64,000 bases of DNA from the NCBI RefSeq assembly GCF_025210605.1, contig NZ_JAOARI010000013.1:152581-216580 (forward strand), written 5' to 3'. Source of the stretch: Halodesulfovibrio sp. (GTDB lineage Bacteria; Desulfobacterota; Desulfovibrionia; Desulfovibrionales; Desulfovibrionaceae). The notes beneath the pieces were generated by a model. The model saw nothing but the letters and a program-made list of their open reading frames with translations. It did not search any database and was not told where the DNA came from. Positions 51,909-62,180 of this stretch are shown here, piece by piece. A program made the translations under genes and the position numbers. Each line of letters begins with the position of its first letter. The first letter of the stretch is position 1.

Positions 51909-53210
51909 GTGGAAAATAGACCACAGGTAGTTACGCCGGGATGTAAAGCTGTTGTCGTAGGCACTGGTCGTTCAGGTCAGGCTGCTGCTGCGCTTTTGCA
52001 TTCCCTTGGTGCTTCTGTACGTATTGTGAATATGAATGAGGAATCTGTTCCGGACTCCTTCCGTAAAGTAATAGCTGAGTGCGGTTTTGAAACCGCGTTC
52101 GGTCCTCATACCGCAGAGCAATTTGCAGGTGCAGATATTGTTGTGCCCAGTCCGGGCGTTCCTATGCTCAAGCTTGCTGCGTTTGTTCCTGAACAAGCTG
52201 TTGTGTTGGCAGAGATGGAGCTTGCATGGTCATGCATCCCCGATATTCCAGCCATCGCTGTGACGGGAACAAACGGTAAGACAACTACTGTCCGTCTTTG
52301 CGATGCAATGCTTCGCAAGGCAGGAAAGCGCGTGTTCCTTGGTGGTAACATCGGGACGCCGCTCAGTGAGTTTGTATTGGAAAAACAAACAGCGGATGTG
52401 CTTGTTTTGGAAGTCTCAAGCTTTCAATTGCAAACATGCCGTCACTTCCGCCCATCCGTGGGGCTGTTGCTAAACGTTACAGAAGATCACCTCGATTATC
52501 ACCACGATATTCAAGAATACATTGATGCCAAGTTGCAAATGTTTTCCAACATGAAAGAGGGGGATGCGGCATTGCTTGGCGAAAATGTTCAGGCACTTGT
52601 TGCCAAGGCAGCGAATGCCGGACTTCAGCAGGCTGACGTCAGTGTATTTTCTGATACTGGACGCTTTGCATCCGCTTCATTGAAAGGTGAGCACAACCGA
52701 TTGAATATGGAAGCTGCCTTTGCTGCGACCAGACAATTCGGAGTGTCGCTTGATGATGCTCTTGCAGCTGTAAAAGATTTTTCTGCTGCCCCTCATACGT
52801 TGGAAGTTGTTGCTGAAGGTAACGGAATTGTTTTTGTGAACGATTCTAAAGCGACAACCGTTGATTCTGTGCGGGCGGCACTGGAAAGCTTTGCAGAACC
52901 TGTATTGCTTCTTGCCGGTGGTCATTATAAAGGCGGCGATCTTACATCTCTTACTGATTTGCTGAAAAAGCATGTTCGTGCTGTAGGTCTGTATGGTGAC
53001 AGCAAAGAGGTGTTTGAATCTGCTTGGACTGGCGTTGTTGATCTGGAGTGGCATGAGGCTATGGAAGATGCTGCCCGATCCTTGATGCAAAAAGCGCAGG
53101 AAGGCGACGTAATGCTGCTTTCTCCTGCGACGTCCAGCTTTGACCAATATGCAAACTACAAAGCACGCGGCGATGATTTTACACGAATTGCCCGTAACCT
53201 CAGTGAATAA
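51909..53210 (+). CDS. murD: UDP-MurNAc-L-Ala:D-Glu ligase
   Basis: A 433-residue Mur ligase adding D-Glu. AVTGTNGKTTTVRL (ATP loop), GGNIGTPLSEFV, EVSSFQLQTC, NVTEDHLDYHHD and NDSKATTVDSVRAAL are typical. GTG start with GGAG upstream, 9 bp after mraY. Confidence 0.96.
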   Translation: MENRPQVVTPGCKAVVVGTGRSGQAAAALLHSLGASVRIVNMNEESVPDSFRKVIAECGFETAFGPHTAEQFAGADIVVPSPGVPMLKLAAFVPEQAVVLAEMELAWSCIPDIPAIAVTGTNGKTTTVRLCDAMLRKAGKRVFLGGNIGTPLSEFVLEKQTADVLVLEVSSFQLQTCRHFRPSVGLLLNVTEDHLDYHHDIQEYIDAKLQMFSNMKEGDAALLGENVQALVAKAANAGLQQADVSVFSDTGRFASASLKGEHNRLNMEAAFAATRQFGVSLDDALAAVKDFSAAPHTLEVVAEGNGIVFVNDSKATTVDSVRAALESFAEPVLLLAGGHYKGGDLTSLTDLLKKHVRAVGLYGDSKEVFESAWTGVVDLEWHEAMEDAARSLMQKAQEGDVMLLSPATSSFDQYANYKARGDDFTRIARNLSE

Positions 53211-53254
53211 CATAAGAAAGAAGCCGAAATTCCGGCTAGGCGTGGAGTCATTGC

Positions 53255-54385
53255 ATGGCTGATAAACGACAGGACACAACCATCTCACTAGACTGGATAC
53301 TGTTAATTGCAGTCCTGTGTGTTCTTGCGTTCGGGCTGATAATGGTTCTGAGTTCCAGCGGCATTATGGCAGAGCGTAACTTTGGTAGTAAGTACCACTT
53401 TTTCCAGAGACAATTGATGTTTGCAGGCATTGGGCTGATAGTTATGGGCTTTTGCTCCATGCTGCCGAAACGCCTTATCTACGCGATGCACTATCCGTTG
53501 CTTGGTGCGACCATGTGCGCGCTGATAATTACGCTTTCCCCGTTAGGGGTAAAGGTAAACGGTGCAAGCCGTTGGATAAGTATAGGACCTTTTTCGGTTC
53601 AACCAATGGAATTTGCGAAGATTTCTCTGGTGCTTTACTTGTCGTATTTTTTCAGCACAAAGCAGGAACTTGTTAAAACGTTTTCCAGAGGTGTTCTTCC
53701 ACCTTTCCTTATAACTGCTGTTTTATGCGGATTACTGTTGCTCCAGCCTGATTTTGGCGGCGCGGCAGTATTGGCAGCATTACTTTTCTTTATGTGCTGG
53801 TACGGGGGGACACGTCCTCTGTATCTAGGCGGTTCTGGTTTGCTCGCACTCGGTGCAGGGTATCTGCTTATTGTGCAGTCACCATACCGATTCAGACGTT
53901 TGCTGGCTTTTCTTGATCCTTTTAAGGACGCAGATAGCATCAGTTATCAGCTTGTACAGTCTCTGTATGCCTTCGGTTCTGGCGGATTCAGCGGACAGGG
54001 ACTTGGTGCAGGTAAACAAAAACTGTTTTATCTGCCGGAAGCACATAACGATTTTATTATGGCTGTTGTCGGCGAAGAACTCGGTTTTCTAGGAATGTCC
54101 CTCTTTTTTCTGTTAATGGGAACAGTGCTGTTTAGAGCATTTGTTATTTCCTATAAGCAGACAGAACTTCGGGATAAATTTATCACCTTTGGACTGACTC
54201 TTATTATCTCTCTTGGCGCTGTGTTGAACCTAGCTGTAGTAATGGGTGCTGCTCCTCCAAAAGGAATTGCCATGCCGTTTATGAGTTATGGTGGTAGTAA
54301 CCTTATTGCTATGCTGCTTTGCACTGGTCTCTTATTGAATTTTTCCCGTTCGCAAGTTGAGCGCGAAGAGTGGGGTAGAAAATGA
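53255..54385 (+). CDS. ftsW: Lipid II polymerase FtsW
   Basis: A 376-residue SEDS glycosyltransferase with about ten helices. SSSGIMAERNFGSKYHFFQRQ, NGASRWISIGPFSVQPMEFAK, LQPDFGGAAV, YQLVQSLYAFGSGGFSGQGLG (in parts) and MPFMSYGGSNLIA are SEDS signatures. It polymerises septal glycan with FtsI. It overlaps murG by 4 bp. Confidence 0.95.
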   Translation: MADKRQDTTISLDWILLIAVLCVLAFGLIMVLSSSGIMAERNFGSKYHFFQRQLMFAGIGLIVMGFCSMLPKRLIYAMHYPLLGATMCALIITLSPLGVKVNGASRWISIGPFSVQPMEFAKISLVLYLSYFFSTKQELVKTFSRGVLPPFLITAVLCGLLLLQPDFGGAAVLAALLFFMCWYGGTRPLYLGGSGLLALGAGYLLIVQSPYRFRRLLAFLDPFKDADSISYQLVQSLYAFGSGGFSGQGLGAGKQKLFYLPEAHNDFIMAVVGEELGFLGMSLFFLLMGTVLFRAFVISYKQTELRDKFITFGLTLIISLGAVLNLAVVMGAAPPKGIAMPFMSYGGSNLIAMLLCTGLLLNFSRSQVEREEWGRK

Positions 54386-55524
54386 AACGAGTAGTATTAA
54401 CCACTGGCGGTACTGGCGGGCATGTTTTTCCTGCTTTGGCTGTTGCCGAAGAAATTCGTAGACGTTTTCCGAATGTTGAGTTTCTTTTTATTGGCGGAAA
54501 ATACGGTCCAGAACGGCAGATGGTAGAAAAAGCAGGTATCCGGTTTGTAGGATTACCTGTACGCGGCGTACTTGGTCGCGGCATAAAAGCAATCGGCGCA
54601 GTGGTTGGGCTTGGTTTATCCACACTCAAATCTATGCGCATTATTCGTAGTTTTGCACCGGACGTTGTTATCGGCTTTGGCGGGTATGCTGCTGTTGCCG
54701 GATGTCTGGGTGGGAAAGCATGCGGTATCCCCGTAGCAATTCACGAGCAGAACTCTGTTCCCGGACTAACAAACAGATTGTTGAGCAAAATTGCACAGCG
54801 AATTTTTATCTCATTACCGGATGAACATGAATATTTTGAACCAGATTACACCGTCCTGACTGGTAACCCTGTACGTGCAGCCATTGCGGATATTCGCAGT
54901 GCATCAAAAAAGTATGACGCTGCTGCACCGTCTGTTTTGATTTGTGGCGGAAGTCTTGGCGCAAAAGCTGTGAACAGTGCAGTGGTGGATATGCTGCCTA
55001 CTCTTAAAGAGCTTGGCTGTTCTGTCCATCATCAGACTGGCAAGGCGGATTATGAGCGTATTAAGTCCGCCTATGTTGCAGCGCAAATGCAGAACTGCAT
55101 CGTTGAACCTTTTGTAGACGATATGGCAGCGGCGTACGCTTCTGCTGATCTGGTCATCTGTCGAGCTGGGGCAACAACCATTGCCGAGCTGACAGTTGCT
55201 GGAAAACCTGCACTGTTTATTCCTTTCCCTCATGCAACGCATAATCACCAAGTGCATAATGCCCGTTATCTGGAAACAAAGGGCGCTGCTGTTGTGGTGG
55301 AAGAACATGAGCTTGTTCAAAAAGATATGAACGCACTTGTGACTGAGTTATTGCAAAGTAACGAAACGCTCCAGTCTATGAGTGATGCAGCGAAAAAACT
55401 TGGTAGACCAGAAGCCGCAGCAAATGTTGTGAGCTGTATTCTTGATTTGCTGCCCAAAGCTCCCCTTGAATCTCTGGTGCATCCTTACAAGGATGAGCCG
55501 GAAACTAATGAATCAACGGATTAG
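54382..55524 (+). CDS. murG: UDP-GlcNAc transferase MurG
   Basis: A 380-residue GT28 enzyme turning lipid I into lipid II. TGGTGGHVFPALAVAEE, VIGFGGYAAVAG, HEQNSVPGLTNRLLSK, ICGGSLGAKAVN and ICRAGATTIAELTVAGKPAL (split) match. It is a peripheral protein at the inner membrane face. ATGA overlap with ftsW. Confidence 0.96.
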   Translation: MKRVVLTTGGTGGHVFPALAVAEEIRRRFPNVEFLFIGGKYGPERQMVEKAGIRFVGLPVRGVLGRGIKAIGAVVGLGLSTLKSMRIIRSFAPDVVIGFGGYAAVAGCLGGKACGIPVAIHEQNSVPGLTNRLLSKIAQRIFISLPDEHEYFEPDYTVLTGNPVRAAIADIRSASKKYDAAAPSVLICGGSLGAKAVNSAVVDMLPTLKELGCSVHHQTGKADYERIKSAYVAAQMQNCIVEPFVDDMAAAYASADLVICRAGATTIAELTVAGKPALFIPFPHATHNHQVHNARYLETKGAAVVVEEHELVQKDMNALVTELLQSNETLQSMSDAAKKLGRPEAAANVVSCILDLLPKAPLESLVHPYKDEPETNESTD

Positions 55525-55527
55525 AAT

Positions 55528-56895
55528 ATGATTTCTAAAATTAAAAATATTCACATGGTCGGCATTGGCGGTTCTGGTATGAGCGGCATTGCTGAAGTGT
55601 TACTTAATCTTGATTTCACCGTGTCCGGTTCAGACCTGTCTGACGGTGCACCTGTGCAGCGCCTTCGTGCTCTTGGGGCAACTGTTAATATTGGACACGC
55701 GGAAGAGAATATTACGGATGCACAGGTTGTTGTGCGATCTACAGCTATTTCTGAAGAGAACCCAGAAATCAAAGCAGCTGCAAAGCTGGGGATTCCTATT
55801 ATTCCTCGTGCCGAGATGCTTGCAGAGCTTATGCGCTTGCGCCTTGGTATCGCCATCGCCGGAACTCATGGCAAAACGACAACCACCTCATTAACCGCAG
55901 CTATTTTTGACGAAGCTAATACAGACCCTACCGTTATCATCGGTGGTCGTTTGAATGCTTACGGTGCTAACGCTCGTTTGGGTGCAGGTGAGTTTTTGAT
56001 TGCGGAAGCCGATGAGTCTGACGGCTCGTTCTTGTGTTTATTCCCGATTATCACTGTTGTTACCAATGTAGATTGCGATCACCTCGATTTTTACTCCGGT
56101 CAGGAAGAAATCGATGCTGCATTCATCCAATTTATGAACAGCGTTCCTTTCTATGGAGCTAACGTAGTTTGTGGTGATGATAAAGGGGTTCAGCGTCTAA
56201 TCCCGCAAGTAAAACGGCGGGTTATTACCTACGGTTTCGATGAAGAAAACGATATCCGTGCTGTTGAAAAGTCCTGTAGGGAAAAATCAGAATTTACTGT
56301 TTTTGTGGATGGAAAAGAAGTTGGCGATGTGCTGCTTTCTCAACCGGGACGTCACAATATTTTAAATGCACTGGGCGCAATAGGTGTCGCAATTGAGTCC
56401 GGCATTGCCCCTGAAAAATGTATTTCCGGTTTGACGGGTTTTAATGGCGTTGGACGTCGCTTTGAGCGTAAAGGTGAACGTAACGGTATACTCGTTATTG
56501 ATGATTACGGTCATCATCCTGTAGAGGTTGCAGCCACTATCCATACCGCTCGTCAGTGTTTTCCTGACCGCAGGCTGGTTGTGGCGTTTCAGCCGCACCG
56601 TTTCAGCCGCACGCAGGCGTTGTTCGGTCAGTTCTGCACTGCATTTGAAGGTGTAGATAAATTATTGCTGACTGAGATTTATCCAGCATCAGAATCTCCG
56701 ATTCCGGGCATTAATGGCGAATCATTAGCGCACGGCATTCGACAGGCGTCTTCCACTAAGGTTGAATATTGTGAAGATTTCGCGGCTGTATCTGCAAAGC
56801 TACCGGATGAACTGAAAGAAGGTGACGTGTTTATTACCCTAGGCGCGGGCAACATTTGGACTGTCGGTCAAGGGTATTTGGACGGAGCTAACTAA
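55528..56895 (+). CDS. murC: UDP-MurNAc:L-Ala ligase
   Basis: A 455-residue Mur ligase adding L-Ala. [49 protein letters not shown] and [13 protein letters not shown] are the MurC motifs. It starts 3 bp after murG and overlaps murB by one base. Confidence 0.96.
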   Translation: MISKIKNIHMVGIGGSGMSGIAEVLLNLDFTVSGSDLSDGAPVQRLRALGATVNIGHAEENITDAQVVVRSTAISEENPEIKAAAKLGIPIIPRAEMLAELMRLRLGIAIAGTHGKTTTTSLTAAIFDEANTDPTVIIGGRLNAYGANARLGAGEFLIAEADESDGSFLCLFPIITVVTNVDCDHLDFYSGQEEIDAAFIQFMNSVPFYGANVVCGDDKGVQRLIPQVKRRVITYGFDEENDIRAVEKSCREKSEFTVFVDGKEVGDVLLSQPGRHNILNALGAIGVAIESGIAPEKCISGLTGFNGVGRRFERKGERNGILVIDDYGHHPVEVAATIHTARQCFPDRRLVVAFQPHRFSRTQALFGQFCTAFEGVDKLLLTEIYPASESPIPGINGESLAHGIRQASSTKVEYCEDFAAVSAKLPDELKEGDVFITLGAGNIWTVGQGYLDGAN

Positions 56896-57782
56896 TGGCA
56901 ATTACTGTTCACCAATCATTTTCATTCAGCAAACGTACGACGCTTCGCATGGGCGGCAACGCTCTTGCAGAGGTTGTGTTGACACATGCTGATGATTTTG
57001 AGCAGTTACCGGAAATTCTGCAATCGCTGGGTGGTGAGCCGCTTGTTATCGGGCGGGGTAGTAACTTGCTTGCCAAAGATGGTGACCTGCCCGTTGTAAT
57101 AGTTAATCCGGCGATCACTAGTGAGCCTGCGTGTATTGAGGATTTAGGCGAAAGCGTTTTAGTATCTGTCGGGGCGGGCTACCGCCTGCCTCGTTTTTTA
57201 CATTGGTGTGCTGCGAACGGGTACGCTGGGCTGGAAGGATTAGCTGGAGTGCCGGGAACTGTCGGTGGAGCTGTAGCTATGAACGCCGGATCGTACGGCT
57301 GTGAAGTTGCCGACTGTTTAGTCTCTGTAGAAGTTTTTACAAAAAAAACTGGCAATGCAGTGTTCAAAAAAACAGATGTTGTATTACAGTATAGACATTT
57401 TTCTATTCCGGCTGTAAACGATCAACCCGTTATATTGAACAGCACCTTCAAATTGCGTAAGAGTGATCCTCAAAAAATAAAAAATGTTATTGATGATAAT
57501 CTAAAGAAGAAAAAAGCAACTCAACCCGTTTCTGCACATAGCGCAGGCTGTGTTTTTAAGAATCCAGAGCAAGGTGTTAGCGCAGGTAGATTGCTAGATG
57601 ATGCTGGATTTAAAGGAAAAAATTTCGGCGGTGTTGCTTTTTCTCCGATGCATGCAAATTTTCTTATTAACATAAATAACGGCACAAGCGAGCAAGCGTT
57701 TGAGTTGTTACATACAGCACAACAGACTGTTTTGAACCAGTTCGGCTATTCATTACAGTTGGAAGTCAAAGTAATCGGATAA
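56895..57782 (+). CDS. murB: UDP-N-acetylenolpyruvoylglucosamine reductase
   Basis: A 295-residue FAD enzyme. FAD motifs VIGRGSNLLAKDG and GLAGVPGTVGGAVAMNAGSYG; the later HSAGCVFKNPE carries the catalytic Ser/Cys position of type II MurB; the C-terminal Glu lies in QLEVKVIG. It makes UDP-MurNAc. Confidence 0.95.
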   Translation: MAITVHQSFSFSKRTTLRMGGNALAEVVLTHADDFEQLPEILQSLGGEPLVIGRGSNLLAKDGDLPVVIVNPAITSEPACIEDLGESVLVSVGAGYRLPRFLHWCAANGYAGLEGLAGVPGTVGGAVAMNAGSYGCEVADCLVSVEVFTKKTGNAVFKKTDVVLQYRHFSIPAVNDQPVILNSTFKLRKSDPQKIKNVIDDNLKKKKATQPVSAHSAGCVFKNPEQGVSAGRLLDDAGFKGKNFGGVAFSPMHANFLININNGTSEQAFELLHTAQQTVLNQFGYSLQLEVKVIG

Positions 57783-57788
57783 AGCATA

Positions 57789-58622
57789 ATGGCTGCTAGA
57801 AGGAAAAAAAAAGCACCTTTACCCTTAGTGAAGAAAAGCTATAGACGTTTGTTTTCCGATTTTTTCCATGCAAAATCTACTTCTTTGTTGCTTTCTTGGG
57901 CGATAACCCTCTTTACTGGATCGGCATTTATTGTCATAATAAGTATTGGACTGTTATTCAGTTATCGTTTCATTACAAACAGTAGTTTTTTTGCGGTACA
58001 AAAAATTCAAATTTCCGGAAATGTTCGACTGGAACAAGATGATGTTTTGAATCTTGCTCATCTTAAAAGTGGTGACAATAGTATCGCAGTAAATATTTCA
58101 GAGATAGAATATAAACTGCTACGCAGCCCTTGGGTAGATAGCGTATCAGTTAAGCGTCAGTTGCCGGGTAATCTCGCCATTACCATTAAAGAGCGGGAAC
58201 CGCGCTATTGGATGCGGCAAGAAAACCGTATCGTGTATGCAGATGAAAAAGGAAACCCCATTGACTATGTTGGCACGTATAAGTTTGCCTCCCTCCCTTT
58301 TTTGTCTGTAGATGCCGGAACAGAACATCTTTTGCAGCGTTTGCCGCAACTGCTGGCAGAACTTGATTCGTCAGGACTGCCGCTCGCATCGCAAAATGCT
58401 GCATGGATAAAGCTTAGCCTGAGCGGTGGTATTACGTTGTTTCTGGAATCGGAAAATATTCTATTGAGTATTGGAGTAGAAAACTGGACTTCTAACTTGC
58501 GCCATCTTGTCGCAACCATTGACGATATGAAGCGGCGTAGCGAATTTACAAATATTCGCAGCATTAAGGCGGAAGATCGAAATGTCTGGATTAATACTAG
58601 TACTTCCCAATCGGCAAGCTAG
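57789..58622 (+). CDS. ftsQ: Cell division protein FtsQ
   Basis: A 277-residue bitopic protein: basic cytoplasmic end (AARRKKKAPLPLVKKSYRRL), one helix near residues 35-60, a POTRA domain from FFAVQKIQISGNVRLEQDDV to ITIKEREPRYWM, and a beta domain with NAAWIKLSLSGGITLFLES. It recruits FtsL/FtsB. It starts 6 bp after murB, with no ddl between. Confidence 0.9.
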   Translation: MAARRKKKAPLPLVKKSYRRLFSDFFHAKSTSLLLSWAITLFTGSAFIVIISIGLLFSYRFITNSSFFAVQKIQISGNVRLEQDDVLNLAHLKSGDNSIAVNISEIEYKLLRSPWVDSVSVKRQLPGNLAITIKEREPRYWMRQENRIVYADEKGNPIDYVGTYKFASLPFLSVDAGTEHLLQRLPQLLAELDSSGLPLASQNAAWIKLSLSGGITLFLESENILLSIGVENWTSNLRHLVATIDDMKRRSEFTNIRSIKAEDRNVWINTSTSQSAS

Positions 58623-58639
58623 ATAAAGAGGAGTGTTGC

Positions 58640-59878
58640 ATGTCTAAATCAGACCTCATTGTGGGCCTTGATATTGGAACGACAAAGATTTGTGCCGTAG
58701 TCGGAGAGCCTTCTCCGAGCGGGGTCGATATTGTTGGCATCGGAACAGCTCCGTCCACTGGTTTGCGTAAAGGTGTAGTGGTAAACATTGAGCAGACAGT
58801 GCAGTCAATAAAGAAGGCTTTAGAAGAAGCTGAACTGATGGCTGGCTGCGAAATTGCCTCTGTGTATACCGGAATAGCTGGCAGCCACATCAAAGGATTT
58901 AACAGCCATGGCGTGATTGCTGTTAAAGGCGGAGAAGTGTGCAGTAGAGATGTGGATCGCGTGATGGATGCGGCGAAAGCTGTTGCTATTCCGCTTGATC
59001 GTGAAGTTATCCACACATTGCCACAGGAATTTATTGTTGATGATCAGCATGGTATTGCTGATCCGCTCGGCATGGCGGGCGTCCGTCTTGAAGTTAGGGT
59101 GCATATCGTAACAGGTGCAGTGACAAGCGCACAAAATATTGTACGTTCGTGTCACAGAAGCGGTCTTGATGTTTCCGATATTGTGCTCGAAGCATGGGCG
59201 TCTTCCAAAGCTGTACTTACAGCGGAAGAAAATGAAATTGGTGTTGCACTGGTCGATATTGGTGGGGGAACTACTGATATTGCTGTGTTTGCTGACGATT
59301 CTGTCAAGCATACCGCGGTGCTTCCACTTGGTGGACAAAATCTTACCAATGACATTGCTTTTGGTTTGCGTACTCCAATGGTGAGTGCGGAAAAAATTAA
59401 AATGAAGTACGGCTGTGCACTCGCTGAAATTGTGCAGGGTGACGAAGTTATTGAGGTGCCAAGTGTTGGCGGAAGAGAGCCACGGAAGCTTTCTCGTCAG
59501 GTTTTGGCAGAAATCTGCGAACCTCGTATGGAAGAGATCCTGACCCTTGTAGATCAGGAACTTATCCGTTCCGGCTTTAAAAACCTTATTGGTGCCGGTA
59601 TCGTTTTGACTGGTGGCACTTCTCTTATTGAAGGCTGTCAGGAGCTTGGTGAGCAAATCTTCGGTCTTCCAACGCGAATTGGATACCCGCGCGGCGTAGG
59701 CGGTCTTAAAGATGTAGTAAACAGCCCTAAATTCGCAACTGCGGTTGGTTTACTTAACTATGGCTCTGAAAAAGAAGATTTTGATATCCATTTCAGTAGC
59801 AGTAGTCCTAATCGTGAAAGCACCATGTTTACCCGCGTGCTTTCGACAATGAAAAAATGGTTTACAGATGTCTCTTAG
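58640..59878 (+). CDS. ftsA: Cell division protein FtsA
   Basis: A 412-residue actin-like ATPase that ties FtsZ to the membrane. LIVGLDIGTTKICAVVGEP, the 1C domain around SHIKGFNSHGVIAVKGGEV, VDIGGGTTDIAVF and VLTGGTSLIEGCQELGE are typical. The C-terminal amphipathic helix (STMKKWFTDVS) is the membrane-targeting sequence. GAGGAG lies before the ATG. Confidence 0.96.
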   Translation: MSKSDLIVGLDIGTTKICAVVGEPSPSGVDIVGIGTAPSTGLRKGVVVNIEQTVQSIKKALEEAELMAGCEIASVYTGIAGSHIKGFNSHGVIAVKGGEVCSRDVDRVMDAAKAVAIPLDREVIHTLPQEFIVDDQHGIADPLGMAGVRLEVRVHIVTGAVTSAQNIVRSCHRSGLDVSDIVLEAWASSKAVLTAEENEIGVALVDIGGGTTDIAVFADDSVKHTAVLPLGGQNLTNDIAFGLRTPMVSAEKIKMKYGCALAEIVQGDEVIEVPSVGGREPRKLSRQVLAEICEPRMEEILTLVDQELIRSGFKNLIGAGIVLTGGTSLIEGCQELGEQIFGLPTRIGYPRGVGGLKDVVNSPKFATAVGLLNYGSEKEDFDIHFSSSSPNRESTMFTRVLSTMKKWFTDVS

Positions 59879-59947
59879 ACGCTCCTGTAAGTAGTAATAC
59901 GTTAATGGGTCTACAAGTAACCTAGGTATTGGCAAAAGGAGAGGCGT

Positions 59948-61486
59948 ATGGAATTTCATGAAATTGAAAACGACAGCCAAGCGAAGATAAAGGTTGTCGG
60001 CGTTGGTGGCGGCGGAGGCAATGCTGTCAACAACATGATTAGCTCCGTACTGAAGGGTGTTACGTTTATTACTGCAAACACTGATGTACAGGCGCTGAAC
60101 AATTCTCAAGCAGAAATTAAAATTCAACTTGGCGATAAACTTACTAAAGGTCTCGGCGCAGGCGCTAACCCTGCTGTTGGACGTGAAGCAGCTCAGGAAT
60201 CTATTGACCAGATTCGCAATGCTATTGGCGAAGCGGATATGGTTTTTGTTACCGCTGGCATGGGGGGCGGCACCGGTACTGGTGCAGCACCTGTTATTGC
60301 ACAGGTAGCAAAAGAAATGGGTGCTCTTACCGTTGGTGTAGTAACCAAGCCGTTCTTTTTCGAAGGAAAAAAGCGTCAGGAAGCTGCTGACGCTGGTATA
60401 GAGGCATTTCGTGAGCATGTAGATTCACTTATCACCATTCCAAACGATCGTTTGCTTTCTTTGGCTTCCAAAAAAGCAACTTTTGTAGAAATGCTCAAAA
60501 AAGCTGATGAAGTATTATACTTCGCAGTCAAAGGTATTTCTGACCTCATTATGGTTCCGGGTCTTATCAACCTTGACTTTGCTGACGTAAAAGCAGTCAT
60601 GGGTGAGTCTGGCTTGGCTATGATGGGTTCCGGTAGCTCTATTGGTGAAGGCCGTGCGCGTGAAGCTGCAATGAAGGCTATTACCAGTCCGCTGCTGGAA
60701 GATGTATCCATTGATGGCGCTCGTGGTGTTCTTATGAACATTACTTGTGGTCCAGACCTTACCATTGATGAAGTCAGTGAAGCAGCTGGCGCAATTCAGG
60801 AAGCAGCACATGATGATGCACGTATCTTCTTTGGTACTGTATTTGATGATACTGTTGGTGATGAAATGCGTATTACAGTTATTGCTACTGGCATTGACAC
60901 CATGGATACAGGTACCCAGGGAAACGGATCAGGCGTTGCGGTTAACAGCAATGGTGCACGCAGCGTAACGTCTCTTTCATCCGCGCGTGCTAGTGCACCG
61001 CGTGCTGAAGCTGCTCCAGCTCAGCAGGCACAAGCATATCAGGCTCCACAGTCACAGGCTCCAGCGCAGCCAGCTCCAGCAGCTCAGCCAACTCCGGCAC
61101 AAGCACCTGCTTCAGCTTCTGCAACTCCGTCTGTTCAACCTGTACAGCCAGTACAACCAGTACAGCCTGTTCAGCCAGTAGAGCCGGTTCAGACTGCACC
61201 TCAGAGTGTCCAGCCTGCTCCTGTTCAAGCTGCGCCGCAGCCGGTTAGAGAGCCTGCTCCAGCACCGCATGTTGAACCAAAAATGGATATCACTCATCCA
61301 GAACCAGCACGCGAAGGATATGCTTTTAAGGCTGACGACACTAATGTGCCAACATACATTCGTCGCAGTGCACAGGCTGCACAGCGCGCACATAAAGTTC
61401 GTCATGCTCATGAGCCAGGAAAAGATACTTTTGTTTTCGAAGAAGACTTTGAAATCCCGTCTTTCATTCGTAAGCAAGCAGATTAA
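59948..61486 (+). CDS. ftsZ: Cell division protein FtsZ with long Pro/Gln linker
   Basis: A 512-residue tubulin-like GTPase. GTP loop [27 protein letters not shown] and T7 loop [11 protein letters not shown] are intact in the first 320 residues. A linker of about 120 residues follows, rich in Ala, Pro and Gln, with a VQP triplet array near residues 396-412 (DNA 61135-61195). Two C-terminal-peptide-like motifs are seen: NVPTYIRR (466-473) and EIPSFIRK (502-509). Single-copy motifs normally bind FtsA, ZipA or MinC. AGGAG lies before the ATG. Confidence 0.96.
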   Translation: MEFHEIENDSQAKIKVVGVGGGGGNAVNNMISSVLKGVTFITANTDVQALNNSQAEIKIQLGDKLTKGLGAGANPAVGREAAQESIDQIRNAIGEADMVFVTAGMGGGTGTGAAPVIAQVAKEMGALTVGVVTKPFFFEGKKRQEAADAGIEAFREHVDSLITIPNDRLLSLASKKATFVEMLKKADEVLYFAVKGISDLIMVPGLINLDFADVKAVMGESGLAMMGSGSSIGEGRAREAAMKAITSPLLEDVSIDGARGVLMNITCGPDLTIDEVSEAAGAIQEAAHDDARIFFGTVFDDTVGDEMRITVIATGIDTMDTGTQGNGSGVAVNSNGARSVTSLSSARASAPRAEAAPAQQAQAYQAPQSQAPAQPAPAAQPTPAQAPASASATPSVQPVQPVQPVQPVQPVEPVQTAPQSVQPAPVQAAPQPVREPAPAPHVEPKMDITHPEPAREGYAFKADDTNVPTYIRRSAQAAQRAHKVRHAHEPGKDTFVFEEDFEIPSFIRKQAD

Positions 61487-61493
61487 AAATGAA

Positions 61494-61511
61494 GGCGCAC
61501 TTATGTGCGCC
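61494..61511 (+). repeat. Short hairpin after ftsZ
   Basis: GGCGCAC-TTAT-GTGCGCC, 7 bases after the ftsZ stop and without a T run. It may stabilise the mRNA end; the true terminator is further on. Confidence 0.4.
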
Positions 61512-61633
61512 ACTAAGATCGTCAGAGCTTGTTTTTTTCGGGGGAAAATAACGCTCTCTAGCGATCTTGCGTTTAAGATAGTAGACCCTGTCTCTGAGCA
61601 GTATTCACGCCTCTCTGCTTAGAAACAGTATGA

Positions 61634-61670
61634 AGCGCTGTTCGGTTTTACCGAACAGCGCTTTTTCTTT
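61634..61670 (+). terminator. Intrinsic terminator of the dcw cluster
   Basis: A 13-bp stem AGCGCTGTTCGGT/ACCGAACAGCGCT with a 3-base loop followed by T-rich sequence, 147 bases after ftsZ. No other clear terminator occurs between mraZ and here. Confidence 0.9.
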
Positions 61671-61697
61671 TTGAAGATAGAGTTGCAATGGGACTGG

Positions 61698-62123
61698 CTA
61701 TTGATGCCGTTTTATGTGGAAAACTGCTCGCCCTTCAGCTTGCAAGGTGTCTGGTGTGGAGGCGCTGAAGATTTTAATATGCACGTTTGCTATAGATTTT
61801 GAAAGCATGCGTACCTCGCCTTCTCCTATTAAATCTTCCAGCATAGCTGGACGCTGATAATCTACTCGCAGGTCAATAGTCGCGGTTTTGTCTTCAGGGG
61901 CAAGGTGTGTCCATAAAGAAGATGCAGCAACAATATCAACAAACATCGCAGATATCCCACCGTGTAATATTCCACGTTCCATGTTCCCACCGAACTCAGG
62001 TTTATAAGGCAGTTGTAGCTTTATGAAACCGGGTTTGGCTTCAAGAACTTGGATGTTGAGAAACGAATGAAATGGGCTGCCGGATTCGATAAAGTCTATA
62101 AGTTCGTGATGAATATCGTTCAT
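61698..62123 (-). CDS. PaaI-type hotdog thioesterase
   Basis: A 141-residue hotdog protein. GGNMERGILHGGISAMFVDIVAASSLW is the PaaI-type signature (HGG with the catalytic Asp in the helix) and TIDLRVDYQRPA the following strand. It should hydrolyse acyl-CoA thioesters. It converges with ftsZ across the terminator. Confidence 0.85.
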   Translation of the reverse strand: MNDIHHELIDFIESGSPFHSFLNIQVLEAKPGFIKLQLPYKPEFGGNMERGILHGGISAMFVDIVAASSLWTHLAPEDKTATIDLRVDYQRPAMLEDLIGEGEVRMLSKSIANVHIKIFSASTPDTLQAEGRAVFHIKRHQ

Positions 62124-62180
62124 CGGTGTATTCTATGGATAAACATTCTTTCCTGCAATATGACTGAGAAGTTGTCTGCA

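Noticed and set aside
58820..59656. A 278-codon open frame antisense to ftsA
   Set aside because: Shadow of ftsA; no family resemblance and no start signal.
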